From Thamnaconus septentrionalis (Eukaryota > Chordata > Actinopteri > Tetraodontiformes > Monacanthidae): a stretch of DNA of 64,000 nucleotides. Below the pieces are notes generated by a model, which did no database searches, was not told the DNA's origin, and was given only the letters and a program-made list of their open reading frames with translations. How positions within the stretch are numbered: the first letter of the stretch is position 1; every line of letters starts with the position of its first letter. Location of the stretch: the NCBI GenBank assembly GCA_009823395.1, contig CM020513.1:6613001-6677000 (forward strand). Direction: 5' to 3'. Shown piece after piece: positions 24,901 through 35,705 of the stretch. The position numbers and the translations under genes were made by a program.

Positions 24901-27900
24901 CTCAGGCCATCTGGAGCTCCGGCCTTCAAAAATCCGACCCTCGACTGCGAGAGTGTTCCGTGCACCTGAGGAAGCTCCAGGACGCCGCGGGCACCGTGGA
25001 CAGAAACGCCTTCCACAGGTGAGTCTGCTGCCACCTGCGCCAGCCACCCTCAGGGTTGCGTCTCCCAACAGGTGCTTTTCTCCCTCTCTCTCTGTCTCTC
25101 TCTTTGCAGGTGCGTCACAGGCTTCGTCTCGTTGATCCTCAAAGCTCTGCAGGGACGCCTAGTCGTCCCAGATTTCACCACATTTGCCGAGGAGACCCAG
25201 AAGCTGTTTTCACGATGTCGCCAGCTGACGTCTGTGCAGGTGAGTTTGTCCGCCTGATCCGGTCCAAAGATCCCTGTGAATGGCTTCTTCTCACTGGAGA
25301 TGTTGCCCCAGAAATTTGGCTCAACGGTTCACAAACCTCTTGGATTTATTTCAGCAGCAGACATGAATAAAACCAATCTTGAAAAAGACATAGGGCCAAC
25401 CTTGAGGGAGGTTGAAGCCTAACTGCAGGGTGTCTGAATACTAACTCCTTTACTCAAGTAAAAGTAAGAAAGATCTCGGAGAATTTCTTCTGTGGCTTGA
25501 TGAGTTCACACAGGTCAGTCAGAAATAACCCAGCAGAGGGTTGGAACTGTCCTGCTCTGTGTGCTCAGGAGAAGGAGCAGGAACCTGTGGACAGCACCAA
25601 ATGGGCTGTGGCCCTCTGCACCGTGGACGGACAGAGGTACTGGACTCAGCTGAGTCAGGGGGTTCTTCACTTCCTCCGACTCCTCCGCAGTAAAGCGTCT
25701 CCCCCCCGCCTCAGGTTGTCTCTGGGCGACTGGGCCGGTTTGCTGCCGCTGGCCGAGGTGTCCTGGCCGCTGGTGTACGGCGCCGCCGTCGACCTGCTGG
25801 GCTCCGACCTCGTCCACAGATACGTCGGCGTGGACGGCTTCTCTGCGTACAACTCGCCGTTTACACTCACCAAAACAGGTCCGGTTCAGCTGTCAGCCTG
25901 ACCTCTCAGCTGACCTTTGACTTCAGGAAATGGCTTAAGTAAATTGAAAAAAATAATATTTTGAGGTGTAGGCAGAATCATAATAACCTTTATTGTCATT
26001 GTATGAAACAACTGCTTTGGTGCGCTCGAAAACTCTCATTCACAACGTTTAGAAGACAAAAGGCACTTTATAACCAAATAGGATAATTTGAGCATAAGAC
26101 AAAAAAATCAAGTCTAAAAAAATCTTTAAAAAATATACATATGTACTTTTTTACAAAATATTTACACAGTGGACGTAATAAGAGCAGGGAGTATTTGCAT
26201 AGTTGCAATTAGGCTTTCACTTAATCATTAGCTATGATTTAGGCACTGATTTTGTACCTGTAGCTTTGTATTGTACATTACAGATTGTTTTGCACATACA
26301 GTATAGCCCTCAAAGGAGAGTTATTGCCCCGATGGTTGAGTACATTGAGATTTTCTCTCAGTGAAGTACACACACAGCAGTTGTCGTTGTTTCGCAAGGC
26401 TGTTGAAAGCAAATGAAGCAACCGAAATTCTGTTTTAATAAGGGAATTTGTTCTTTGTTTAAAAAAAGAAAATAAAAGGTAGAGGCAGTTCCATTTAACT
26501 GACAGCAGAGGGCAGTAACAGGTTGATGATGCGTTTCAGGGATCCCTCACAGCCCGCTCGTGGAGACCGGAGCCATCGTCACAACATCGTTACTACAGGT
26601 AACCAGCATCTGTTCGGCCGTCTGTCCGCGGTGTGACGTCATTTACTCTTGTATTGTGCCTTGTCGTGTGTTCCCCAGCTGGCAGGAAGGCTGAGCGCAG
26701 AAGAAGAAGAAAAGTACGACTCGGTAAGCAGCACAAGGCAACAGCAGAAACTCAAACCTTACAGTTACTTTCACAGTTAGCCCAGTTAGCTGCCTGTTTG
26801 TTTGCCTCCCTCTGAAACTGATGTTTTGTTGGACCTTTGACACAGTTGTAAATTGTGGATTTTATTTTATTTTATTTTATTTTATTTTATTTTATTTTTC
26901 TGCAGAACCTTTTAGTCAGGGGGTCATTTATACTTTGCTGTGCTAAAAAACAATGAAAAGTAGATTCGAACCGATGCGGTCAGGTGTCACTTTTGACCTT
27001 CTGACCCCATCTGAATCTTTACTGTACACAGCACAGATATTATGCCCAGGAGTTTGGAACACACTGGATATTTAAGCCTGTGCATGTGTGTGTGTGTGTT
27101 TGCGTCCGACAGATGCTGAACATCATCCGGAGGTTGTGCAACAAAGAGCACGTCAGCCTGAACTGCAGCAGGTATTGACGGATGTGGAGCTAGTTTTGTT
27201 TTGTTGCCTCAAAATCAACACTTATCACGATGAAAGTTGTGTAGTTGTTTGTAGAAACACCGACAGCGTGCAGTTATATTGTTGTTGCCGCTGGTTACTG
27301 AGGAGAGACTCTGGCTAATGTTTAGTTACCAGAGGAGCAGGGAGAGCAGCGTCAGACTCCAGACTCTGTCCTTCTACCTGCAGGAGAAGAAGGTAAAAGT
27401 TGCACCAGGCACCGATGTGTTTCTCCTCGTTTCGCTCTGTCTCACTCTTCTGCTCTGCACCCGCCAGTGTTTCCCTGAGAAGGTCGACGTCAACGCCGCT
27501 CTGGATCTGATGCTGCAGGTTCGACTCCTTCAGGGCTCGTCCCCGTGTCTCAGTTTGGCTTCCAGACTCTTTACACGTCATTTTATCTTTAATTCCAAAG
27601 TTTAGACACACAAGATTCATTTGGATGTTTGAGTCGGTCCAAAAAAAAAAAAAAAAATTTTTCAATACCTGCTTATTCCTGAGAGCAGGGTCACGGGGAG
27701 GTCAAATAAATACCAAATCAAATTTTTTTTTTGTGTTGCCTGCTGTCTTGTCAGTGCTCCTCGACCGAGGTCACCTGCCAATCGGGAGCCGCCATGGCTG
27801 CCTCCTTGGCCAACGGGGGCCTCTGTCCACTGTCAGGTGACCAGGTGCTGTCGCCAGTGGCAACAAGGAGCATGCTGTCCATGATGCAGGTGGCCGGGAT

Positions 27901-28080
27901 GAGGGATTACTCTGCCACCTTCCACTACAAGGTCCAGCCAAAGAAACCTAAAAAAATATTTGAAAGTCAACTAGTATTACCCTCTCTGTCTTCATTATGA
28001 GATATATATCTATATATATAGATATATATATAGATATATATATATATATATACACATATATATATATGTATATCTATATA

Positions 28081-28157
<77 letters not shown>

Positions 28158-28205
28158 ATATATATATATATAGATATATATCTATATATAGATATATAGA
28201 TATAG

Positions 28206-28243
<38 letters not shown>

Positions 28244-29748
28244 TGTTGTTATAACAAAGTGATAAACTATAATATTATAAAGCATTATATTATTGCCTTT
28301 AAAAAGTTTTAGCCCTTTTTTATCACTTTGCCTTGACAAGTTTTGCTTAAATCTCTTTGTTATAATAACATCATTAATATTATAATAACAATACTGACAA
28401 CTAAATCAAAAGATCTCGAAACCTGTGTGTTTGTTATGGTGTTTCTGTCAAACTGCCCGTGACTCCAGACATCCGTCCCGGCCATGGCGAGCTGCGGCGG
28501 CGCCCTGCTGGCCGTGGTTCCCGGCGTTTTAGGTCTGATGGCGTTCTCCCCTGAGCCAGACGCCTGTGGGAACCCGTGGAGGGCCGTCCACTTCTGCCAG
28601 GTCCGGCCCTCAGCCTACACTCAGGGAGGCCACTAGGGGGTGCAGACGCTGCAGTGATGTATTGGGTGTTCGTGTTTTTCCGCCAGGAGCTGATCTCCAG
28701 GTTCCAGCTGCACAGCTTCGACATCAGGACGCCCTTCAGGCAGATTCTGGCCTACAGACAGTGGAAAGCTGAGTCCGAGGTGAGTCTTCTGATCCTCGAG
28801 CAGCTCCACCCCACACCTGGGTGGAGGTTGGAGCTTTTCAAGTTGGGCCACCTTCAATTTGTGTTGTTTCTGCTACTTTGTGAGCTTCCGTTGAGACTCT
28901 GTGTTCCTGTGTAGGGTTACCAGATCATGAACATCCTGCTGGCAGCTTTCAGGGGCGACGTTCAGACCCTGAGGAGGTGACACTGCCCACCACAGTCCCA
29001 TCGGCCGGTCGCCGTGGCCACACGCTGCTCTGTGCATCCGTGGAAGTTGCTTTTAATGGCCAGGAAACTCTTTTTCTCATTGCCTTTGTGGTGGTTTGAA
29101 AGGTACTTCCTGTCCGGAGTGGATGTGAACGCCGTGGACTACGACGGCAGGTCGGCTCTCCACGTGGCCGCGGCCGAGGGCCACACTGAGGTCATCCGCT
29201 TCCTGCTGGAGAACGCCGGCGCCGACGCTTCGCTCAGGGACAGGTGAGAGAGAGCCGGATGCGACCACCTGGGGCGATGGAGGCTGCGGTTAGCGGGTTG
29301 CTGTGGCGACGAGAAAATCGTTCCTGCTCATCAGGAAATCGCTCAGTCAGCCAGCAGGACGACGCCAGGGGAAGAAATCTGTCCCAATAAAGTACCAATA
29401 TAGTGCTTCTTATTTATTATTTTTTTAAGGTTTATTTGACTGGGCCTGCCCCCAGAAAATGAACAGTGAAAGCCATCCCTCAAAACGTTTGTTCCATTTT
29501 CTTTTTGCAACAGATAATATGCATCCATTGCACAAAATCCCCATTTATTGTTTGGAGTTGGAAGTGGAGTGGAATAAAAAAGATAATGATTATTTTCTTT
29601 CTCTTTTTTCTGGTGTAAAACACAAGTGTCTGTGTGAGACGTCCTTTGTCTTTCCACCAGATGGGGGAGCTCTCCCCTGCAGGAGGCCCGGAGGCACCGG
29701 AAGGAGGCTGTGGTTGAGCTGCTGCAGGGTGGAGGCTGTCCGGACTGA
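21956..29748 (+). CDS. glsl: Glutaminase-like protein with ankyrin tail, predicted pseudoenzyme
   Basis: Twenty exons join in frame into 625 aa: 21956-22002, 22981-23081, 24169-24243, 24345-24483, 24554-24620, 24906-25018, 25110-25239, 25569-25636, 25715-25878, 26540-26598, 26679-26723, 27113-27171, 27326-27392, 27468-27518, 27755-27931, 28469-28600, 28687-28779, 28915-28976, 29103-29243 and 29661-29748. Family members deamidate glutamine to glutamate in mitochondria. The protein has a basic N terminus, an EF-hand-like helical domain at about 121-224, a glutaminase (beta-lactamase-like) domain at about 236-520 (VCTVDGQ-like, VHRYVG, EKKCFPE, ASLANGG), and ankyrin repeats at about 550-620 ([13 protein letters not shown]). 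The fold matches GLS/GLS2, but the active site does not. The human Ser286-Lys289 pair aligns with E261 and W264, Asn335 with E310, Glu381 with S360, Asn388 with L367, Tyr414 with M393 and Tyr466 with R445. A catalytically dead, possibly structural or regulatory role is inferred. The symbol follows the fish 'glutaminase like' gene and is tentative. Confidence 0.88.
25637..25714 (+). other. 78-nt in-frame intron without stop codons in the glutaminase-like gene
   Basis: Donor GTACTG follows GACGGACAGAG, and acceptor CCGCCTCAG precedes GTTGTCTCTGG. Removing these 78 nt joins CTVDGQR to LSLGD, which aligns without a gap to the family segment VDGQRHSTGD. If retained it adds 26 residues and keeps the frame, so it could behave as an exitron. 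Confidence 0.8.
26771..27100 (+). repeat. Dispersed ~300-bp repeat, copy A
   Basis: Shared landmarks with 38566-38870 are CAGTTAGCCCAGTTAG, GGGTCATTTATACTT, AAAGTAGATTCGA, TTTGACCTTCTGACC, CACAGATATTAT and AACACACTGGATAT, in the same order and orientation. It lies in a glutaminase-like intron and ends immediately before the exon at 27113. No coding capacity or clear termini are seen. Its class is unknown. Confidence 0.8.
28002..28245. repeat. Long TA/GATA-type microsatellite
   Basis: Roughly 240 bp of TA with interspersed TATC and GATA units lies in the intron between exons 15 and 16 of the glutaminase-like gene. Confidence 0.95.
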
Positions 29749-32700
29749 GTCTCTCTTCTTCGCTTCGGTCCCACTCTGGTCCAAACTCATCTCATCAGCT
29801 TTTTTTTGTTTTTTCTTTTTTGGATAATCATCAAGTTTGCTGCTTCATCCCTCCACCAGAGGGCAACAGACAGACACCTGTTGGCCGGACTGGAGAAAGT
29901 TGTTAATATTCTGCTCACACTAGCTTCCCTTCTATTGATGAGTTTCAGGCTGCACTGGAATCTCCCACCGCCTCCTCTTTAAAACATACTTTTTTTTTGA
30001 AAAATGTTTTTTTTTCTTTCTCTTGCAGACTCACAAATGGCAACAATCCATTGACAATGATGCTGTTATGGTTGCAGTCATAAGATATAAGAAAAAGGTC
30101 AACAGTCTGGCACAAAACTTCTGATTAAAGTGGATGAAAAAGTTAACATTCTTGGCCAGTTGTGATTTGTGGTTTAGAAAGAAAGAAAGAAAGAAAGAGA
30201 AAGACCGTATTTCCGATGCCTACATAGACTGCATCTACTGCATCTACCAGGTGAATGATGTCAGTTCACATTCTGACCACAGTACCAAACTATCAGTTGA
30301 ATTTAATGCCGCGTTAAACCAAAACAGAACCAACCAGGAAGTGTAAAGATTTATTTTTCATAATAAAAGGTCTCAAAAACGTTTGTTTTTTTTTGCCAGT
30401 TTCCACAATGCATTAAAATTGATATAATTTAAGAAATACAGCAGATTTCTTTTCTTCTTTTTTTGTAATTATCACAGCAATAACAAAATCTACAGTTGGA
30501 CACGTCCCGGGTGACAGAATTAAGAATTCAATCTGTGAACAGCAGCAGTATGGGGTGGCTGTGAAAAATATAGGCAACACAAACAAAAGACTAAAAAACC
30601 TCTAGCCTCTAGTTTGAAATAAACATAAAAGCAAACATCACACTTTCTCACTCGGTGACAAACTGTCAACGTGAGAAGGTTAATTAGTCATTACTCTAAA
30701 AAAGTTTTTTGAAATCCCTTTGAAATCTTTTAATTGTTTAAATATAATGTATGGGAAAATACATTTGTAAAATAATCCAACTGTCAATATATTGTAAATA
30801 TTTTGTTTGATCGCTGTTTGTCACTGTTAGCCTTATTTTATTTCTTTATTTTTTTTAAATCAATGTAATCTCCATTATTCTCTATTGTATTGTTGCTGTA
30901 ATTATCCAAATTTCCCCGATATGGGATTAATAAAGGCTTCTTCTTCTTTGTTTTTTTACACTAATGCATAACAAATGAAAGTGAGGCCGTGTCTGGGTGA
31001 GCTTAACAACAACAACGTTGGCGCTTATGAGCTTTACTCTGAAGGCACCGACCGGAAGCTTGCTTAGCGGTTAGCTTGTTTAGCTTGCGAGCTTCAGCCT
31101 CTCGCCTGTTGAGCGCGCCGACCGGCGGCCCCTGGTCTGTGCTCTGAACAAACAGCGGCCAGCGCGTGTCGACTGATGGAGAGAAGAGGAAGAAGAAGGA
31201 GACGAAGAAGAAGAAGAAGATGAGCATGATGATTATGATGATGACGAGGTTTGCCTGATTGTCTCTGGTGCACGCACTTGTTTCCCGCCAGCGGAGGTGA
31301 GTTCCGCTGACACGGTCCGGTCCGATGTTGTGTTGTGTTATGTTGTGTTATGTTGTGTTGTGTTATGTTGTGTTGTCACCTGCTGGAACACAAGTGGCCG
31401 CAGTGAGCCGGAACGATTAGAAAATCTACTTGAAGCCACTTGTATGTAAACCGTTTAATGTTTGAGTCGAGCGAGTCCCGTTAGAATCAACAGTTTGTCT
31501 TGTAAAGAGGTCAACAATCTCCCCGCGGCCAGTGTTAGAGACCGGCGAAGCTTCAGGAGGAGATCCTGGCACTGACCTGGATAACTAAAGCAACAAAACA
31601 AAACAAAACAAAAACTCAACTCTGTGTTCCAGGACTTTAGAACAGAAACTTGTCTACAGAGCGAAACCCTCCCGTGAACATCCAGCCAGCAGTTACTCAG
31701 TGGCATACTACTGTACGTCACCTGTTTGTCCAACAAAATCCAGCACGATAAAAAAAACAAAAAAAAAACTTCAATGACTTTCAAACGACTGATGTCCGAA
31801 GACAAATGGGCAGCAAGTCAGTGAACTGATATAACACAAATCAACCTGTAAAGGACCTGCAGGGTGACGATTTAAACTGGATGGATTCTGCAATGATGAC
31901 CATGAAGAAGAACCCTTCACATAATGTTGTTGTTTTTTTTTAACAGACGTTGAAGAAAACATTATCAAAACACAGTGTGTGCACACACACACGCGGGCGC
32001 ACACACACAGTCCGTCCATCTAGTCTAGTTCCCACCACACAGACTGTTGGTGATTGAACATGGTCGTGTATGAGATAAAGATAAAGCTCACAGGAAGCAC
32101 AGTGCTAGTGCTTTATATCTATATCTATATATGTCTATATATCCATATATAGTTATCTGTATATATTTATATATATATAACTCAACTTATTTTTTGGGAT
32201 TTTTGCCCTGAGACATCACTATGTTCTGTCTCCTCAGTCTGGTGAAGAGTGAGTTGCTCTGCACCGTTGGACTTGTTTTTCTTCTTCTTCTTTTTTTTAT
32301 CCTGCCTTTATTTGGTGCGGCGCCTTTGCAAGACTTTGGTTTTGCGGACGTGGATGCATTCCCACGTATTTCCCCTGCCCGTTCATTTCAGTGCATGTAC
32401 ATATATGTGTACAGTATTTATCTAGAGTTTGCCAGCGATGGTGACTGTTAGCTTTGGTGGCGTCTCACATGCGTTGTCGCCACATCGGGGCGGATAAATT
32501 ACAGACTCAAGCTTCTGCAGCCACATGAAGGGGGTGTGGAGCAGAGTTGGGCAGCAGCAGCAGCAGCAGGAAGGCCTGCAGCCATCAGCAGCGCCTTACG
32601 GCGGAGGAAGAGGAGATGAGTCGGAAAATAAAAACAGAAACCCAAAGCCACAGCGAATCACTGAATCACCGTGTCACTGTAATTTTGGAGGCACGTGCGC

Positions 32701-34272
32701 CGCCACGTCCCGTAATTATGTGAACTTTGTCAGGTTGCGTTCTGGGAAGTGGCACGGAGGTCACAACCAGGAGGGGGAGAGGGCGCGGGGGTGCGTGGGT
32801 GGATGAAGGTGCTGATGGTGCTGTATTTGAGGGGATTTTTTTTTGGGAGATTCCCCTTAAATTTAGACCTCAACTTGAAACCGTGACAGTCGCAGTGCTG
32901 TGACAACCTCCTCAGTGACTGGGACTCAATGTTCTGCACAGTTTTGAGATCTTTGGCTTGAGGGTTGAGCCAACGCCTGGCTGGGAGCGGTTGTCACTCA
33001 CCTGTTTTTCACTTACTGAAAAGGGTGAAGGACAAACTCTTGTCGGCGGTGCTGCGTTCACTGACAGGACAGACTTGCAGGAGGCGTCAAAGTCAGATCT
33101 GGGCAGCAGCAGGGGCCTTGAAAGTCTTTACCGACGCGGTTTCAGACCGTGGAGTGGCACAATGGTGGCGGCTGCGACGCAGCCCTCGCCGTCTCTGGCG
33201 GTAAAGCCCCTCGGAGTCGAGTCGAGTGGAGTCGAGCACCTCCGGCTGTAATTGCATTAAACCTGCTGAGTACTTTCTCATGACGGGGGGCTTCTGTCGC
33301 AGGATTAGCACCAGTTTAGCAACACTGCAGTCGGGTCAGAGTGTGTGCGCGCGTGTGTGTGTGTGTGTGAGAGTGTGTGTGCGTGTGCGCACACTGTCTG
33401 TCTGTCTGTCTGGCTTGTGGTGGCAACTAGTGTGAATCTTCCAGTAGAAGCTCACTGACACCTGGTTTTGTTTTTGTCGTTGTTTTTTCTGCTTCTGTCA
33501 CTGTATTTCCATTGGTCACATGACGCCTTTCATGGTGCCTTTTAAACCACTGCCTCCCGACTGGAACCCGGCCTGTAATTAGACCGCCGGCAGTTTGGGG
33601 GACTTTTCATAGAAGCCTTTTTAATCCGACGTTTGAATATCAAAGTGGGAAATCCCTCCTCTGATTGGCCGATGAGCAATAAACCGTGACTTGGTGAACG
33701 CTCAGTGGGAGTGGCCGAGTGATGTCGTAAGAGCAGCGTTCCTATTGGCCGTAATCGCTCGTGTTGGCCTGAGAGGGGGAGAGGCCGCTGCCCTCGTCTG
33801 GTGGGAGGGGCCAGTTTTGCGCGGCGCAGGTTCGCGCCAGCTGGGTTGTCATGACGACGGCGACACGCACGAGAACGACGGACGGCGTCTGTCGCAAAGC
33901 AGAAGGCTGCTTGCGTGTGTGTGTGAAGCCTCCGTGTGCACAACGGTGCACACATGGTCTCATTCCCACGCACAACCTTCACTTCCTGGTTCTGACTGCT
34001 CTCTCACTCTCACACCCTTGCGTGTCAGATTAAATGTCACTCGCCCACTCTGTCTCTCTGTGACCGGCTGTCAAACTCTTTGATGTGTATTCCCCCCAAC
34101 CCCCGAGCGTTCCATCCTTCTATGACTCGGCCACAATTACACAAACACAAACAGATTGTGCGGCTATAAAAGCAGTTTCCTAGTTTAGCTTTTTTGTATT
34201 TCACCCATATTGTCTCAGAACGCAGCTCTTTTAAAGCGTGTGGTGGAGAAAAAAATCCACTTCACTCTAAAT

Positions 34273-34632
34273 CAGGCATGGGCAAACTACGGCCCAGGGG
34301 CCATATGCGGCCTGTTAAGCATTTCAATCCAGCCTGCTGAACTTAAAGAAATTATATTAATAGTAAGTAAGTCATATAATGGCTGTTTTTCATCATTTTT
34401 TTCATCGTTTTCAGAGTCATTTCAATAGAGAGCTAAATACAGTGGGGCTCCAAAGAAATATTTTGTTGTAATTCAATTCACAATAAACCACGTTTTCTAC
34501 ATATCCCATATGTGTCTTTCTCCTATGAGTTGGGTCACCAAGACACTCCATCCGTCTGCTCCTGCTCCGGCACCTCGGTCAAATTTTAGAAGCCATTGTG
34601 GCCCCACCAGTCAAAATGTTCGCCCACCCCTG
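34273..34632. mobile_element. Non-autonomous hAT (Charlie-like) MITE with target-site duplication
   Basis: The left terminus CAGGCATGGGCAAACT and the complement of the right terminus (CAGGGGTGGGCGAAC) form hAT-type terminal inverted repeats. The flanking 8 bases are CTCTAAAT on the left and ATCTAAAT on the right, a 7/8 target-site duplication. The 360-bp interior has no transposase. The subterminal CTACGGCCCAGGGGCCATA pattern is typical of the Charlie group. Confidence 0.85.
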
Positions 34633-34890
34633 ATCTAAATTCACTGAACTCCTCTTTAAGTCCATTAAATTGACAAACAGCCTCTGTCACGTCTTCCTGT
34701 GCTGTTGTAGTCGTCGTCGTCGTCGTCGTTTTTGACAGGCCGTGCCAACATCCTGCTTCCGCCTCCTGCCGGTCAGTTCCTAGAACTGAGTTCCTGCCAG
34801 CCACGGCTTCGCTGAGTGCAAGTTCAAAAGTGTAGGCGCCGCCCTGGTGGTCACACGGGGCACCTCCTCCTGGCTGAGGGAACAAGGATG

Positions 34891-34891
<1 letters not shown>

Positions 34892-34961
<70 letters not shown>
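34892..34961. repeat. (TG)n microsatellite
   Basis: About 35 uninterrupted TG units. Confidence 0.97.
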
Positions 34962-34964
<3 letters not shown>

Positions 34965-35091
34965 CTTTTCATTGCCTGTGATTAGAGGAGACATCACAGC
35001 AGCAGGATCCAGCGAGGCGGCCGGTGACATCCCATCAGCCACCTGGGCAGCCTCGGACTGCGAACCACTCAGAAATAAAAATCATAATAAT

Positions 35092-35123
<32 letters not shown>

Positions 35124-35705
35124 CTTGAATTTATTTAGTTCCTACAAAAATATTCAAGAACTTTTTACATAAAAACAAGACAGGTTGTGTCTTCAGGTTC
35201 TGTTCTCTTGGTGAGGGTTCAGGTTGTGTATTCAGGTTGCGTCTTCAGGCCTTTTGTCTTGTGTCACACCAACCACCATTGAACGGCGATAAGATGTTTG
35301 TGGTTTTGTCACTTCCACAGGAAGAACACATGTGGCAGTGACAGTGAAGTGTCAGCAGGGCGAAACACACACACACACATGCACACGCACACAAACACGC
35401 AACTGCACGTTTGGCGAGACCAGAGTGTGAACGACGGCAGGGTGAAACTGAAAGCGCCGCCGGGCTGCACGGGTTGTGGAGGTTTGTTCAGCGGAGGAGG
35501 TGGAGAGTCTCGCTTGGTTTCAGAATGAATCGGAGCCGGTGTTTGGCCGCTGCGACAGGATGTAGCTCCTGCACAGGAAGTGAGCGCCCCGCTGTGTGTC
35601 TGTCCACGTTCGTCGCCGCCGCCTGATCGGGTCTGTCTTCTCCTTGCAGGCTCCCCTCCACTCAGCCGCCCTCCCTGCTCCCCCGCCCTCCCGCAGCAGT
35701 GCACG

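Larger units (their letters stand above)
29749..35705. other. Gene-poor region between the glutaminase-like gene and prr5l
   Basis: A possible polyadenylation signal for the upstream gene is AATAAA at 30362-30367. Other contents are GAAA repeats near 30178, a LINE-like 3' tail near 30885-30950 (GGGATTAATAAAGGC), a TGTTGTGT minisatellite near 31325-31375, a TA tract near 32110-32180, a hAT MITE at 34273-34632, (TG)n at 34892-34961 and (AAT)n near 35089-35122. A GC-rich block at 35400-35700 precedes the prr5l start and may be its leader. The acceptor at 35649 (TCCTTGCAG) suggests an upstream untranslated exon. No other gene was recognised. Confidence 0.5.

Noticed and set aside
28010..28339. 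Open frame of alternating Tyr-Ile
   Set aside because: It is a translation of the TA/GATA microsatellite.
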